DNA of 64,000 bases from Candidatus Thorarchaeota archaeon (GTDB taxonomy: Archaea > Asgardarchaeota > Thorarchaeia > Thorarchaeales > Thorarchaeaceae). Each line of letters begins with the position of its first letter. Positions within the stretch are counted from its first letter, which is position 1. The position numbers were made by a program, and so were the translations under genes. This document shows, in pieces, positions 53,472-62,063 of the stretch. The notes beneath the pieces were generated by a model. The model saw nothing but the letters and a program-made list of their open reading frames with translations. It was not told where the DNA came from and did not search any database. The stretch spans positions 1 to 64,000 of the forward strand of contig JAOUFI010000005.1 in assembly GCA_029858305.1 (NCBI GenBank). Direction: 5' to 3'.

Positions 53472-54851
53472 ATGATTCTGGAATCTGACCTTCTTGTGAT
53501 TGGGGGAGGACTGGCAGGGCTCGTAGCTGGCACTATTGCCACCGAATCTGGAGCATCTACAATTCTTCTTAGAAAAGGACAGAGCGCAACGGCATTCTCT
53601 TCGGGAGCCATAGATATCATTGGATACCTTCCTGATGCGGCTGAATCTATCTCAGACCCCTTAGAGGGCTTGACTGCGATAGCAGGACTATACCCGCTTC
53701 ATCCCTATGGTGTTGTGGGTTATGGAGATGATGTAGCCCCTGAAGAGGTTGTAGATGCGATTATCGGAAGAGTACGTGATACTGTTGTTTGGCTCAAGAA
53801 CCACCTTCAAGGAACTATCGCTTCTGTTATGGGTGATTTCAATACGAATATCTATCCAATAACTATTCTTGGAACGACAAAACCGACTTGCCTGGTACAG
53901 GAAACAATGAATCCCGGTGATGTTAATAAGCATGAAGAGAGTGTTCTTCTTTTTGCAGGTATTACTGGCTATCCGGATTTTAATCCCTCTGCTGCTGCAA
54001 AGACATATCTTGAGGATAGAATGGCCTTGGGTCAACCACCCCATAAAATCGGTCATTGTATGACTCAGCTTATGCCATTTAGAAAATGCTTCAACATATC
54101 ATCAATCGAGATTGCTCGACATTTAGACCACGCAGGTTCAATAGAAACGCTTGCTAAACAACTAGAACCGCATGTGAAACAAATCGGGGCAACTCATGTT
54201 GCCATTCCACCGGTTCTAGGTTTCCGTCATGCTCTGAAGAACAAACGTGAGTTAGAGAAATCAATCGGTGCTGAGGTTTTTGAACTACTAGGATTCCCGC
54301 CCTCAATACCTGGCCTTCGACTTCAACGAGCACTTGAGGAAGTCTATACAAAAGCTGGTGGAAAAATGTTGGTTGGGCATGAAGCAACATCATATACCAA
54401 AACAGGGCAAAAAATCAAGACGGTGGTAGCAAGAAGTCCACGGCGTGAAATTTCCATAGACACTAAAGCAGTCGTCCTAGCAACTGGCAAGTATATTGGC
54501 GGTGGGATTGCTGGGGATGAGAAGGGACTCCGCGAAACAGTTTTTGACATTATGACCGTAACAGCAGACTATCACTCTGCAAAAGATATTCTTCCCTCAA
54601 AAGCGACCAATCGATTAGAAATCAGTCCTATGGGGCAGCAACTCCAATGGTGTGGATTGAGTATTGACCCTCAATTCAGACCAATTCGTGAAGACGGTCT
54701 TGAATGGGCTGATAATGTCTTTGCAGCTGGAGCGGTATTGGCTGGATACAATTATTCGGTTGAAAAGAGTGGCTTGGGTGTAGCTTTGACAAGCGGATAT
54801 AGCGCAGCAAAAAGTGCGATTAAGTGCATTAAGGGAGGTGGCGAGAATTGA
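53472..54851 (+). CDS. glpB: Anaerobic glycerol-3-phosphate dehydrogenase subunit B
   Basis: 459 residues, starting at the base after the glpA stop codon. FAD-binding LLVIGGGLAGLVAGTIATE, then the GlpB-type AFSSGAIDIIGYLP and the C-terminal FAD loop WADNVFAAGAVLAGYNY. GlpB anchors and regulates the complex. The order GlpA-GlpB-GlpC is the bacterial one. Confidence 0.93.
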   Translation: MILESDLLVIGGGLAGLVAGTIATESGASTILLRKGQSATAFSSGAIDIIGYLPDAAESISDPLEGLTAIAGLYPLHPYGVVGYGDDVAPEEVVDAIIGRVRDTVVWLKNHLQGTIASVMGDFNTNIYPITILGTTKPTCLVQETMNPGDVNKHEESVLLFAGITGYPDFNPSAAAKTYLEDRMALGQPPHKIGHCMTQLMPFRKCFNISSIEIARHLDHAGSIETLAKQLEPHVKQIGATHVAIPPVLGFRHALKNKRELEKSIGAEVFELLGFPPSIPGLRLQRALEEVYTKAGGKMLVGHEATSYTKTGQKIKTVVARSPRREISIDTKAVVLATGKYIGGGIAGDEKGLRETVFDIMTVTADYHSAKDILPSKATNRLEISPMGQQLQWCGLSIDPQFRPIREDGLEWADNVFAAGAVLAGYNYSVEKSGLGVALTSGYSAAKSAIKCIKGGGEN

Positions 54852-56083
54852 ACGAGGATGAAGCCTATGAATACGTAAAAAACACATTGAAGAAAGAGTT
54901 GATCACACCCTATCACGCTGATGAACTAGAGATTGTGAAATCAGTAAGTTGTTGCATTAATTGTGGACTATGCATTAACCACTGCCCAGTTGTTGCAGCA
55001 ATTGGACTCGATCGTTTCAACGGTCCTAGAAGTATTGCAGTGGAACTATCGCGTTCACCTCCCGAATATTGGTCCACTGCAGATAAGATCTACTTATGCA
55101 CAGGATGTGGTACATGCAGGGAGGTATGTCCAAAGAATGTAGACATTCCTGAAATCGTGAATCTAATCCGCGCGAGAATTTTCGAGCACCGACCCGACCT
55201 CGTTCCCAAGGGATTCATGCTGGTTAAGGAAATAATCGCAGAACATAATCTCGCCTTCGAACCCTGGGTTGACAGGGAAGAGAAAGCGGAGAGTCGTGAT
55301 ATGCGGCTTGAACGTTTGGGTCTCCCTCATATTCCTGATGTTGTAAAGAAAAATGCAGAGGTGCTTTTCTATCCTGGCTGCCAAGCTGAAGAACGCACTC
55401 AAGAGGTGCGTGAGGCCGCAAAGGTGATTCTTGACTTGTTTGCTGTAGATTTTACAGTCTTGGATGAATTTTCTTGTTGCAGTCTTCCATCACATCTAAT
55501 GGGTGATGAAGATTCTGCAAGGAATCTTGCAAAGCAACTGAAGAAGAAGGTCAAGAAGCTTGGAGTGAAGAAAGTCGTAACAACATGTGCAGGGTGCACC
55601 TCCAATCTTGCTGATCTTGCTGAACGTGATAATTGGGGTACTCCTACTTATCATCTGCTTGAGTTTCTCGCCGAGGAAATTGGTTTTGATAGGATAAAAC
55701 AAGCATTGAAAGAGCAAACTCCCTCGCAGTCTGTTCATGTTTCAGTACATGATCCTTGCCACCTTATTCGTCACACCTCACGACGGATAATGGATTATGC
55801 GATGGATATTCTTTCCCTCATGCCTGGAGTGAAGGTCACTGAATCTATAACTCATGATTCATGTTGTGGCGGAGGCGGGATGGTTTCCTATCATTCCAGA
55901 GATGTTGCTGATGCAGTCGTAAAGGAGAACCTCATTTCCTTGGAAGAAACTGGGGCAGAACGACTTGTTACGCCCTGTCCTCTCTGTACAGCACAGATAG
56001 AAAGCAATCTTTTCAAGAGTGGTAGCTCAATAGAGGTTGACGATCTTACTGTGTTCCTTGCACAGAGATTCTCCAAGGAGTGA
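54848..56083 (+). CDS. glpC: Anaerobic glycerol-3-phosphate dehydrogenase subunit C
   Basis: 411 residues, TTG start after GGGAGGTGG, overlapping glpB by four bases. Two [4Fe-4S] motifs (CCINCGLCINHCPV and CTGCGTCREVCPKN) are followed by two CCG domains (FYPGCQAEERTQ with CCSLPSH, and VHDPCHLIRH with CCGGGGM). CCG domains hold a noncubane Fe-S site in heterodisulfide reductase-type proteins. It passes electrons to the membrane quinone pool or, if quinones are missing, to a heterodisulfide or ferredoxin system. Confidence 0.92.
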   Translation: MNEDEAYEYVKNTLKKELITPYHADELEIVKSVSCCINCGLCINHCPVVAAIGLDRFNGPRSIAVELSRSPPEYWSTADKIYLCTGCGTCREVCPKNVDIPEIVNLIRARIFEHRPDLVPKGFMLVKEIIAEHNLAFEPWVDREEKAESRDMRLERLGLPHIPDVVKKNAEVLFYPGCQAEERTQEVREAAKVILDLFAVDFTVLDEFSCCSLPSHLMGDEDSARNLAKQLKKKVKKLGVKKVVTTCAGCTSNLADLAERDNWGTPTYHLLEFLAEEIGFDRIKQALKEQTPSQSVHVSVHDPCHLIRHTSRRIMDYAMDILSLMPGVKVTESITHDSCCGGGGMVSYHSRDVADAVVKENLISLEETGAERLVTPCPLCTAQIESNLFKSGSSIEVDDLTVFLAQRFSKE

Positions 56084-56091
56084 GCGTAGCT

Positions 56092-57519
56092 ATGCTCGAC
56101 TCGAAGATAATGAAGAAGCTCTACAAGCGTATGGTTTCAATAGTTGGAACGGACTATGTTCACCAGCAAGAAACTGATAGAGTCCTCAATGCTCATGATG
56201 CCTGGCCTCTCAGCGAAGCCAAGTTGCGTTCAGGAGAAATGCTTCCTCTTGCTGATATGGTGGTTTTTCCATCATCAAGAGAGGAAGTATCTGCAATTCT
56301 GATAGCTGCCAATGAGATGGAGATTCCCATTACTCCAGTTGGTGGGGGAGCTGGAACTTGTGGAGGTACATTGCCCATTTACGGTGGTATTCAGCTTGAT
56401 CTAAAGCGTATGTCCAAGATTTATGACATTGATGATCAGTCTATGACCATTAGAGCTCAAGCTGGAGTAGTAGGGATTGACCTTGAAGAAACTGCGAACA
56501 GACATGGCTATACATTGGGTCACACACCAACTTCGCTAAGAGCATCTAATCTCGGTGGATTCATCGCTACCCGTTCCGGAGGTTCCATGTCGTCGTTGTA
56601 CGGAAAAATAGAGGACCTAACACTAGGGCTTGAAGTTGTTTTGCCCAATGGTTCAATCATAGAATGTAAGTCGGTCCCAAGACATTCTGTCGGACCAGAT
56701 CTTCGCCAGCTATTCATAGGATCCGAAGGTACACTAGGTGTCATCACTGAGGCAACGCTGCGGCTTTTCCTACTTCCTGAGGAGCGTCGTTTCAGAAGCT
56801 TTAGTTTTCCTGATGTGCACAGCGGTCTTGAAGCAATCCGAAATATCTTCAGGGTTGGTATCCATCCATCTATCGCAAGACTCTATGACCCTGAAGATGC
56901 CGCTATGAGCTTTTCAATGCATTTTGAGTTTGAAGAAGGCTACTGTATCCTACTCCTGGGATTCGATGGCGATTTAACTCATGTCGACCTTGATGACGGC
57001 AAATCTGCTGAGATCTGCATGACTCTTGGTGGTGTAGATTTAGGTGAAGGTCCATCCAAGAGATGGTGGGAGCACAGGTATGATATGTACTATCCCACTC
57101 GCCTAACAACATCCGGTTATGCTATCGGTGACACTATTGATATTGTTGCAACATATGACAAGCTTGAGAATGTCTATCACTCCATGAAGAAGGCTATGGA
57201 AGCAACAGGTGCCATCGTCATGTCTCACTTCTCGCATATGTATCAAAACGGGGGTAGTATCTATATGATCTTCTTCACATCCCAACCTGATGCTGAAACT
57301 GCTTGGGCGATGTACAAGAAGATTTGGGATGAAGGTGTGGCAGCCTGTCTTAAAGAGGGTGGAACAATGAGCCATCAACATGGAGTGGGTCTGTCGAGAA
57401 GCACTTATACCGAAGATGAGTTGGGTTCAGCTTTTCAAGTACTCAAGAAGGTAAAAGAAATCCTTGATCCAAAGGGAATAATGAATCCCGGAAAGCTTGG
57501 TTTGGGGGTACGTGAATGA
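56092..57519 (+). CDS. FAD-linked oxidase with alkyl-DHAP synthase-like signature
   Basis: 475 residues from ATG 56092, eleven bases after AAGGAG; a GTG at 56080 overlaps that site. PP-loop FAD domain: VTPVGGGAGTCGGTLPIYG, TLGHTPTSLRASNLGG and IGSEGTLGVITEATL. The C-terminal substrate part ends GTMSHQHGVGLSRSTY, then DPKGIMNPGKLG. Glycolate and D-lactate oxidases have SGEHGIG at this place; alkyldihydroxyacetonephosphate synthases have SHHHGVG, so this protein, with VMSHFSHMYQNGGS upstream, is nearer to the latter. Coming right after genes that make DHAP, an ether-lipid enzyme is conceivable; a 2-hydroxyacid dehydrogenase paired with the next CCG protein remains the main alternative. Confidence 0.82.
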   Translation: MLDSKIMKKLYKRMVSIVGTDYVHQQETDRVLNAHDAWPLSEAKLRSGEMLPLADMVVFPSSREEVSAILIAANEMEIPITPVGGGAGTCGGTLPIYGGIQLDLKRMSKIYDIDDQSMTIRAQAGVVGIDLEETANRHGYTLGHTPTSLRASNLGGFIATRSGGSMSSLYGKIEDLTLGLEVVLPNGSIIECKSVPRHSVGPDLRQLFIGSEGTLGVITEATLRLFLLPEERRFRSFSFPDVHSGLEAIRNIFRVGIHPSIARLYDPEDAAMSFSMHFEFEEGYCILLLGFDGDLTHVDLDDGKSAEICMTLGGVDLGEGPSKRWWEHRYDMYYPTRLTTSGYAIGDTIDIVATYDKLENVYHSMKKAMEATGAIVMSHFSHMYQNGGSIYMIFFTSQPDAETAWAMYKKIWDEGVAACLKEGGTMSHQHGVGLSRSTYTEDELGSAFQVLKKVKEILDPKGIMNPGKLGLGVRE

Positions 57520-58652
57520 TATTTGATGAAACTCATACTGAGCAAATCCGGATGTGCGCAGCTTGTCCCAAGATGTGCCGTCATGTATGCCCAACTTTCT
57601 TTGCTTGGCGATCAGACTCTCCTACACCACACGGTCGAGCACTCCTTATTCACCAGGCAATCATTGGCACACGTGAGATAGATGAACGTGGTGTTGAAGT
57701 CCTTTTTCAGTGTTTAGAATGCAGTCACTGTCTTACATGGTGCAAACCTGAGATTGATATTGCTACCATTGTTGAAGAACAACGGAAAGCGCTAGTGGCT
57801 GAAGAACGACGCCCAAAGGGCTTAGTTGAGATGGCTCAAGCCATTAGACAATTTCATAATCCCTATTCGGAACCTCATATGTCACGAAATAATTGGTTGC
57901 CTATCAAGAAGAAGAAAGGAGGGAAATCATTGTTCTACTTCATCGGATGCACTGCGGCATACAGAGAGCAGGAGATTGCCTCCAGCACAGTAGACCTTCT
58001 TGAATCTTTAGGCTATCGGATTTCTATAGGAAATGGGTCATCGGATGAATGGTGCTGTGGGTCTCCCCTCTTTCGAACTGGAGATGTGGAACTTGGTCTT
58101 GAACAGGCGCGTCACAACGCTCAGATGCTCAATGAGATGAATGTTGATGAGATAATCGTGACTTGTCCTGGATGTTTCCGAGCTTTGTCGAAAGACTATC
58201 CAGAACATGGCTTAATTCTGAATAAACCAGTTCGTCATATCAGCCAACTGCTTAATGATATTAAAGACAATCTACCAGCCATCGATTTTATGGGAAAAAT
58301 AACATATCATGATCCCTGTCATCTTGGCCGACACTCCAAGATCTATGATGAACCTAGAAATGTAATCAAGCAAGTCTCGAATTCCAATCTGAACGAGATG
58401 GAACGAACAAGGGACAATGCAATGTGCTGTGGTAATGGTGCAGGATTAAGAACTCTCTTTCCTGAGCATGCCAAGAAGATTGGAATGGAACGAGTTCAAC
58501 AAGCCAAACAATCCGGTGCAAGTATTCTTGTCACAGCATGTCCCTTTTGCAAGAATATGCTCCAATCGCAGTCAGGAAACGATTTGATTGTCCTAGATTT
58601 GCCTGAGTTAGTCCTCCAAGCAAAAAGAGGCCGCAAGGTTAAGACACATTAA
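57516..58652 (+). CDS. Iron-sulfur CCG-domain protein (HdrD/GlcF-like)
   Basis: 378 residues, overlapping the FAD oxidase gene by four bases. N-terminal [4Fe-4S] pair CAACPKMCRHVCPTF and CLECSHCLTWCKPE, then two CCG domains: FIGCTAAYREQ with EWCCGSPLF, and YHDPCHLGRH with AMCCGNGAGL. It should serve as the electron-transfer partner of the FAD oxidase, as GlcF and LldE do, or of heterodisulfide reductase-like complexes. Last gene of the tightly overlapping glp run. Confidence 0.88.
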   Translation: MIFDETHTEQIRMCAACPKMCRHVCPTFFAWRSDSPTPHGRALLIHQAIIGTREIDERGVEVLFQCLECSHCLTWCKPEIDIATIVEEQRKALVAEERRPKGLVEMAQAIRQFHNPYSEPHMSRNNWLPIKKKKGGKSLFYFIGCTAAYREQEIASSTVDLLESLGYRISIGNGSSDEWCCGSPLFRTGDVELGLEQARHNAQMLNEMNVDEIIVTCPGCFRALSKDYPEHGLILNKPVRHISQLLNDIKDNLPAIDFMGKITYHDPCHLGRHSKIYDEPRNVIKQVSNSNLNEMERTRDNAMCCGNGAGLRTLFPEHAKKIGMERVQQAKQSGASILVTACPFCKNMLQSQSGNDLIVLDLPELVLQAKRGRKVKTH

Positions 58653-58681
58653 GCTTAATCTTCCAAAGAATTTGGACGACA

Positions 58682-59800
58682 ATGAACACCGAAGAAATAC
58701 TCCAACTCAAGGTTCGACTACTTACAGAGGGTGCTCGAATACCAGAAGGAGAGTGGAAGGGACGACGGGGTGGTGCTGGACCAGTAGGAGGACGCTATTT
58801 CTTCCTCCCGAATGGTCGCATTTGTGGTGTCCCTATTCGAACCGGGAAACAAGCTGATCTTTTTCGTTCAGCCAGTCTTGAGCCTACGAATAATCCAAAG
58901 GTATGGCTTTATGATGGATCAACTGAATTATCTGAGGTTCCACGACCAAAATTCTATGATATGAAGACTGCAAATGGAATACCATACAGTAGTATTGCTC
59001 TTCTCCACGGAGAAAGAACTCTTGCTACAACAGTCTACCAAGCTTGTCGATACTGGACTCAAGGAAGTCAATGCAAATTCTGTACAATTCCTCTATCACA
59101 TCGAGTAGGAGACACAGTATTAGAAAAGACTCCTGAAGATGTTGCAGAAGTTGTCCTTGCAGCACTAAATGATGACTACATCGATGATGTTCTTCTCACA
59201 ACCGGGACTCCGGATTCTCCGGACATGGGTATTGAGAAACTTATCAATACAATTACTGCTATACGGAAAGTGAGCAATATCCCTATTGCGGTGCAGTTTG
59301 AGCCTCCTGTTGCTACAAGTGTAATTAAACAAGTAGCAGAAGCTGGAGCTAATGCGGTGGGGATACATATCGAAAGCGCTGATGAACCAATTCGTGAGGA
59401 AATGTGCCCCGGAAAATATGAATATGGCTCTCTTGATTTGTATAAGCAAAGCTGGAAATTTGCTCTGAAGTATTTTGAAAAAGGCCACGTTAGCACTTTT
59501 ATTCTGCATGGTCTTGGTGAAGATGTGCAGAAGACTCTGAATCTAGCTGAAGAGTTATCGCGCATCGGTGTTATGCCTATTGTGGCTCCAGTTCGCCCTT
59601 CACAAGGGAGCCAATTAGCAGATTACATTCCTACATATGTCGGAAACTTGTCTTCCTCAGTTGCTTTCTACAAGAGTCTAGGGACTATACTCTTCAAGCA
59701 CGGATTGAATCCGAAGGAAACTAAGGGTGGCTGTCACAAATGTGGCGGCTGCACACCCATTCAAGAAGCATATGACTGGGCTGCAGCACAGAAGTTATAG
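58682..59800 (+). CDS. Radical SAM protein resembling the MSMEG_0568 family
   Basis: 372 residues. The Fe-S cysteines are C122, C131 and C134 in ACRYWTQGSQCKFC, a C-x8-C-x2-C spacing unlike the usual C-x3-C-x2-C. Family-like stretches as I remember them are GRRGGAGPVGGRYF near the start, PRPKFYDMKTANGIPYSS and LATTVYQACRY before the cluster, and HVSTFILHGLGED later. A C-terminal CHKCGGCTP motif may bind a second cluster or zinc. The MSMEG_0568 family occurs in nitrilase-linked (Nit1) clusters with a GNAT enzyme; a GNAT gene follows here too. The reaction is unknown. Confidence 0.75.
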   Translation: MNTEEILQLKVRLLTEGARIPEGEWKGRRGGAGPVGGRYFFLPNGRICGVPIRTGKQADLFRSASLEPTNNPKVWLYDGSTELSEVPRPKFYDMKTANGIPYSSIALLHGERTLATTVYQACRYWTQGSQCKFCTIPLSHRVGDTVLEKTPEDVAEVVLAALNDDYIDDVLLTTGTPDSPDMGIEKLINTITAIRKVSNIPIAVQFEPPVATSVIKQVAEAGANAVGIHIESADEPIREEMCPGKYEYGSLDLYKQSWKFALKYFEKGHVSTFILHGLGEDVQKTLNLAEELSRIGVMPIVAPVRPSQGSQLADYIPTYVGNLSSSVAFYKSLGTILFKHGLNPKETKGGCHKCGGCTPIQEAYDWAAAQKL

Positions 59801-59829
59801 CAGTGCTAAACCTCCTCTGGTTGATTAAC

Positions 59830-60321
59830 ATGTCTGATATACCTGCTGAAGAAATTCGTATCGTTGAATTCACCGAAGAAGACGCAGAAGAGATCTCAGA
59901 GTTGCTTCGTCAGGTTTGGCCTCTTGCAACTGATTATCCTGAGCATTGGAGAAAGAAACGCATGTACACTCCTGAGCAGATTATACAGGACATGAGATCT
60001 GGTTATCATTACTTTGGGAGTCGATTGCAGGGAAAAATTGTGGGATTGTACAAGGCTATTATTACTGAAAAGGGACTCTATGGCGAACATCAAACTGTGC
60101 GTCCTGAATGTAGAAGTTCGGGCTTGGCATCTGCGATGTATATCCAATTTGCTGAGTATGGCAGAGAGCACAAGTGCACACGAAACTACTGCAATGTACT
60201 TGTTGGTCAAGAGATTGGGGAGCGGCTAATGAAAAAATTTGGATTTACTGCATGGGGAGATCCATATGAACAAGCTGAAGGGATGTTGGTACAAATGTAT
60301 GAACGTTCGCTGATAGATTGA
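59830..60321 (+). CDS. GNAT family acyltransferase
   Basis: 163 residues from ATG 59830; a GTG nine codons earlier is possible, and neither has a good ribosome-binding site. Acetyl-CoA motif: HQTVRPECRSSGLASAMYI, followed by YCNVLVGQEIGERLMKKFG. Resembles the MSMEG_0567-type acyltransferases in position beside the radical SAM gene, though the resemblance in sequence is modest. The substrate is unknown. Confidence 0.72.
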   Translation: MSDIPAEEIRIVEFTEEDAEEISELLRQVWPLATDYPEHWRKKRMYTPEQIIQDMRSGYHYFGSRLQGKIVGLYKAIITEKGLYGEHQTVRPECRSSGLASAMYIQFAEYGREHKCTRNYCNVLVGQEIGERLMKKFGFTAWGDPYEQAEGMLVQMYERSLID

Positions 60322-60394
60322 ATTTTGCGATTCCGAAAGACCTTTAGACTCCTCATTAAGTCCACTCGTCGCTCAATCAACATGAGGTGTCATT

Positions 60395-62062
60395 ATGGAA
60401 GTTTTCCCAATTCTCGTTGATGGCGAAGAAGTTGACACTGGAAAGTACAGCATCTTTCCTGATATGGAGAAGGTGACTCAAGATCCAGGCCTTGCTATAG
60501 CACTTCAGATGCAGAGTGCATCCTCATTCTCGCGTTTTGTTTTTTCAAAGATACCAAGCATGATACCAACAAGCACTCCAGAGTTGAGATTTCTGAGAGA
60601 ATACCGAAAATATCATGGAGTGCCAAAGTACTCGAAGGATGAACTTGATGAAGTTGCATTTGCGAAAGTTTCTATCGCGCGCGAAGAAGACATTGAACGA
60701 GCTATAAGCGCAGGCACTAGAGACCACCAGAAATTGTTCAACCCATTCAAGATAAAGGACATGGGTGCAACCTTGGATGAACGAGCAGATGCAACATATG
60801 AAGCTGGTTTGGCACTGAAGAAAAGCTGGGAGGCTGTTCGGGACATCTCAATCAAAGAAGGAGTTCCACTTGGAACATTGAAGTGGACTTGGGAACTCTT
60901 CGAACCTTCTGCATACCGAAAGTCTGTTGATGAATGGGGACATCTACTTGATGTAATTGAGGATCCTGGTCTTGACGGGGGCAAGAATTATCGATTTAGA
61001 GAGCCTTTTGGAATTTCTTGCCTGTTTACACCCTACAATTCTCCAATTGCTTTGGGAATTCTATCTATTACATCATCGATTTTAGCTGGAAATTCGACCA
61101 TACTAAAACCTCCAAATAAAGTACCCTTGAGTACTATCCTTTTGGGCCGCATATATCTGAAAACGTTTCTTGAACGAGGATTGCCAACATCTATACTGCA
61201 ACTACTAACAGGAGCTGGAACGCACATGATGAAGCGTTTCATGGCTGATTCACGTGTTGGAGCTATTGTTTGGTATGGCGATAGTGATACTGGAATTAAC
61301 CTGTGGTCCGAAGCAGTTTCCAAAAGAATCCAGATGGCTCCTGAATTAGCAGGCAGTGATGCCTGTCTTGTTTGGGGGAGTGATGTTGATTTAGAAAGAG
61401 CAGCAGATATCATTGTTAGAGGTCGATACCTAGGTAGTGGTCAAGCTTGCATGGCAGTGAAGCGGTTACTCGTTGCAGAATCCCTTCATGACGAATTGGT
61501 TCGATTGATTGTTGAGGAATCTGAAAAACTCAAAGTTGGTCTACCCTCAAATCCAAATGTAACCCTTCCCCCACTCGGTTTCAATTCGCTCTACCTTCTT
61601 ATCGATCAAATTGAAGAAGCTCGAGCAAAAGGTGCGAAGATTGAAACTGGCGGATATCGGGTTAATTACCTTGATGAACCTGATCCTGTCGGGATCTTCT
61701 ACAAACCCACTGTCTTGACAAACATAAAATTGGATATGCGACTTATGCAAGAAGAAGTGTTTGCACCAGCATTGCCTGTATATCCTGTCAAAAGTATTGA
61801 CCAAGCTTTAGAGATTGCCAACAGTTCGCGGTACGGTCTCAGATCTTCAGTGATTACTGATGACATTAAGATACGTCAAAAATGGATTAAGGAAATTCAA
61901 TCTGCTGGAGTAGGCATGGGTGATGATCATGTATATTTTGATCCTTACATGCCACATCTGGGGGGATACAAGGATTCTGGAATTATTGGTGGAAAATACT
62001 TTACAGAAATGCTTACTCGAATGAAGTATGTTCATGCTGGACCTGGCTCAGACTTCTTATAA
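60395..62062 (+). CDS. Aldehyde dehydrogenase family protein with N-terminal extension
   Basis: 555 residues, GAGGTG six bases before the ATG. About 90 residues at the start are outside the usual family. The core has FREPFGISCLFTPYNSP (the NAD-binding start), the general base Glu in QMAPELAGSDACLVWG (about 316) and the catalytic thiol C351 in SGQACMAVKRLL, with EEVFAPALPVYPV near the end. It oxidises an aldehyde to an acid or to an acyl-CoA. Placement beside the radical SAM/GNAT pair hints at a specific aldehyde, unknown. Confidence 0.88.
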   Translation: MEVFPILVDGEEVDTGKYSIFPDMEKVTQDPGLAIALQMQSASSFSRFVFSKIPSMIPTSTPELRFLREYRKYHGVPKYSKDELDEVAFAKVSIAREEDIERAISAGTRDHQKLFNPFKIKDMGATLDERADATYEAGLALKKSWEAVRDISIKEGVPLGTLKWTWELFEPSAYRKSVDEWGHLLDVIEDPGLDGGKNYRFREPFGISCLFTPYNSPIALGILSITSSILAGNSTILKPPNKVPLSTILLGRIYLKTFLERGLPTSILQLLTGAGTHMMKRFMADSRVGAIVWYGDSDTGINLWSEAVSKRIQMAPELAGSDACLVWGSDVDLERAADIIVRGRYLGSGQACMAVKRLLVAESLHDELVRLIVEESEKLKVGLPSNPNVTLPPLGFNSLYLLIDQIEEARAKGAKIETGGYRVNYLDEPDPVGIFYKPTVLTNIKLDMRLMQEEVFAPALPVYPVKSIDQALEIANSSRYGLRSSVITDDIKIRQKWIKEIQSAGVGMGDDHVYFDPYMPHLGGYKDSGIIGGKYFTEMLTRMKYVHAGPGSDFL

Positions 62063-62063
62063 C

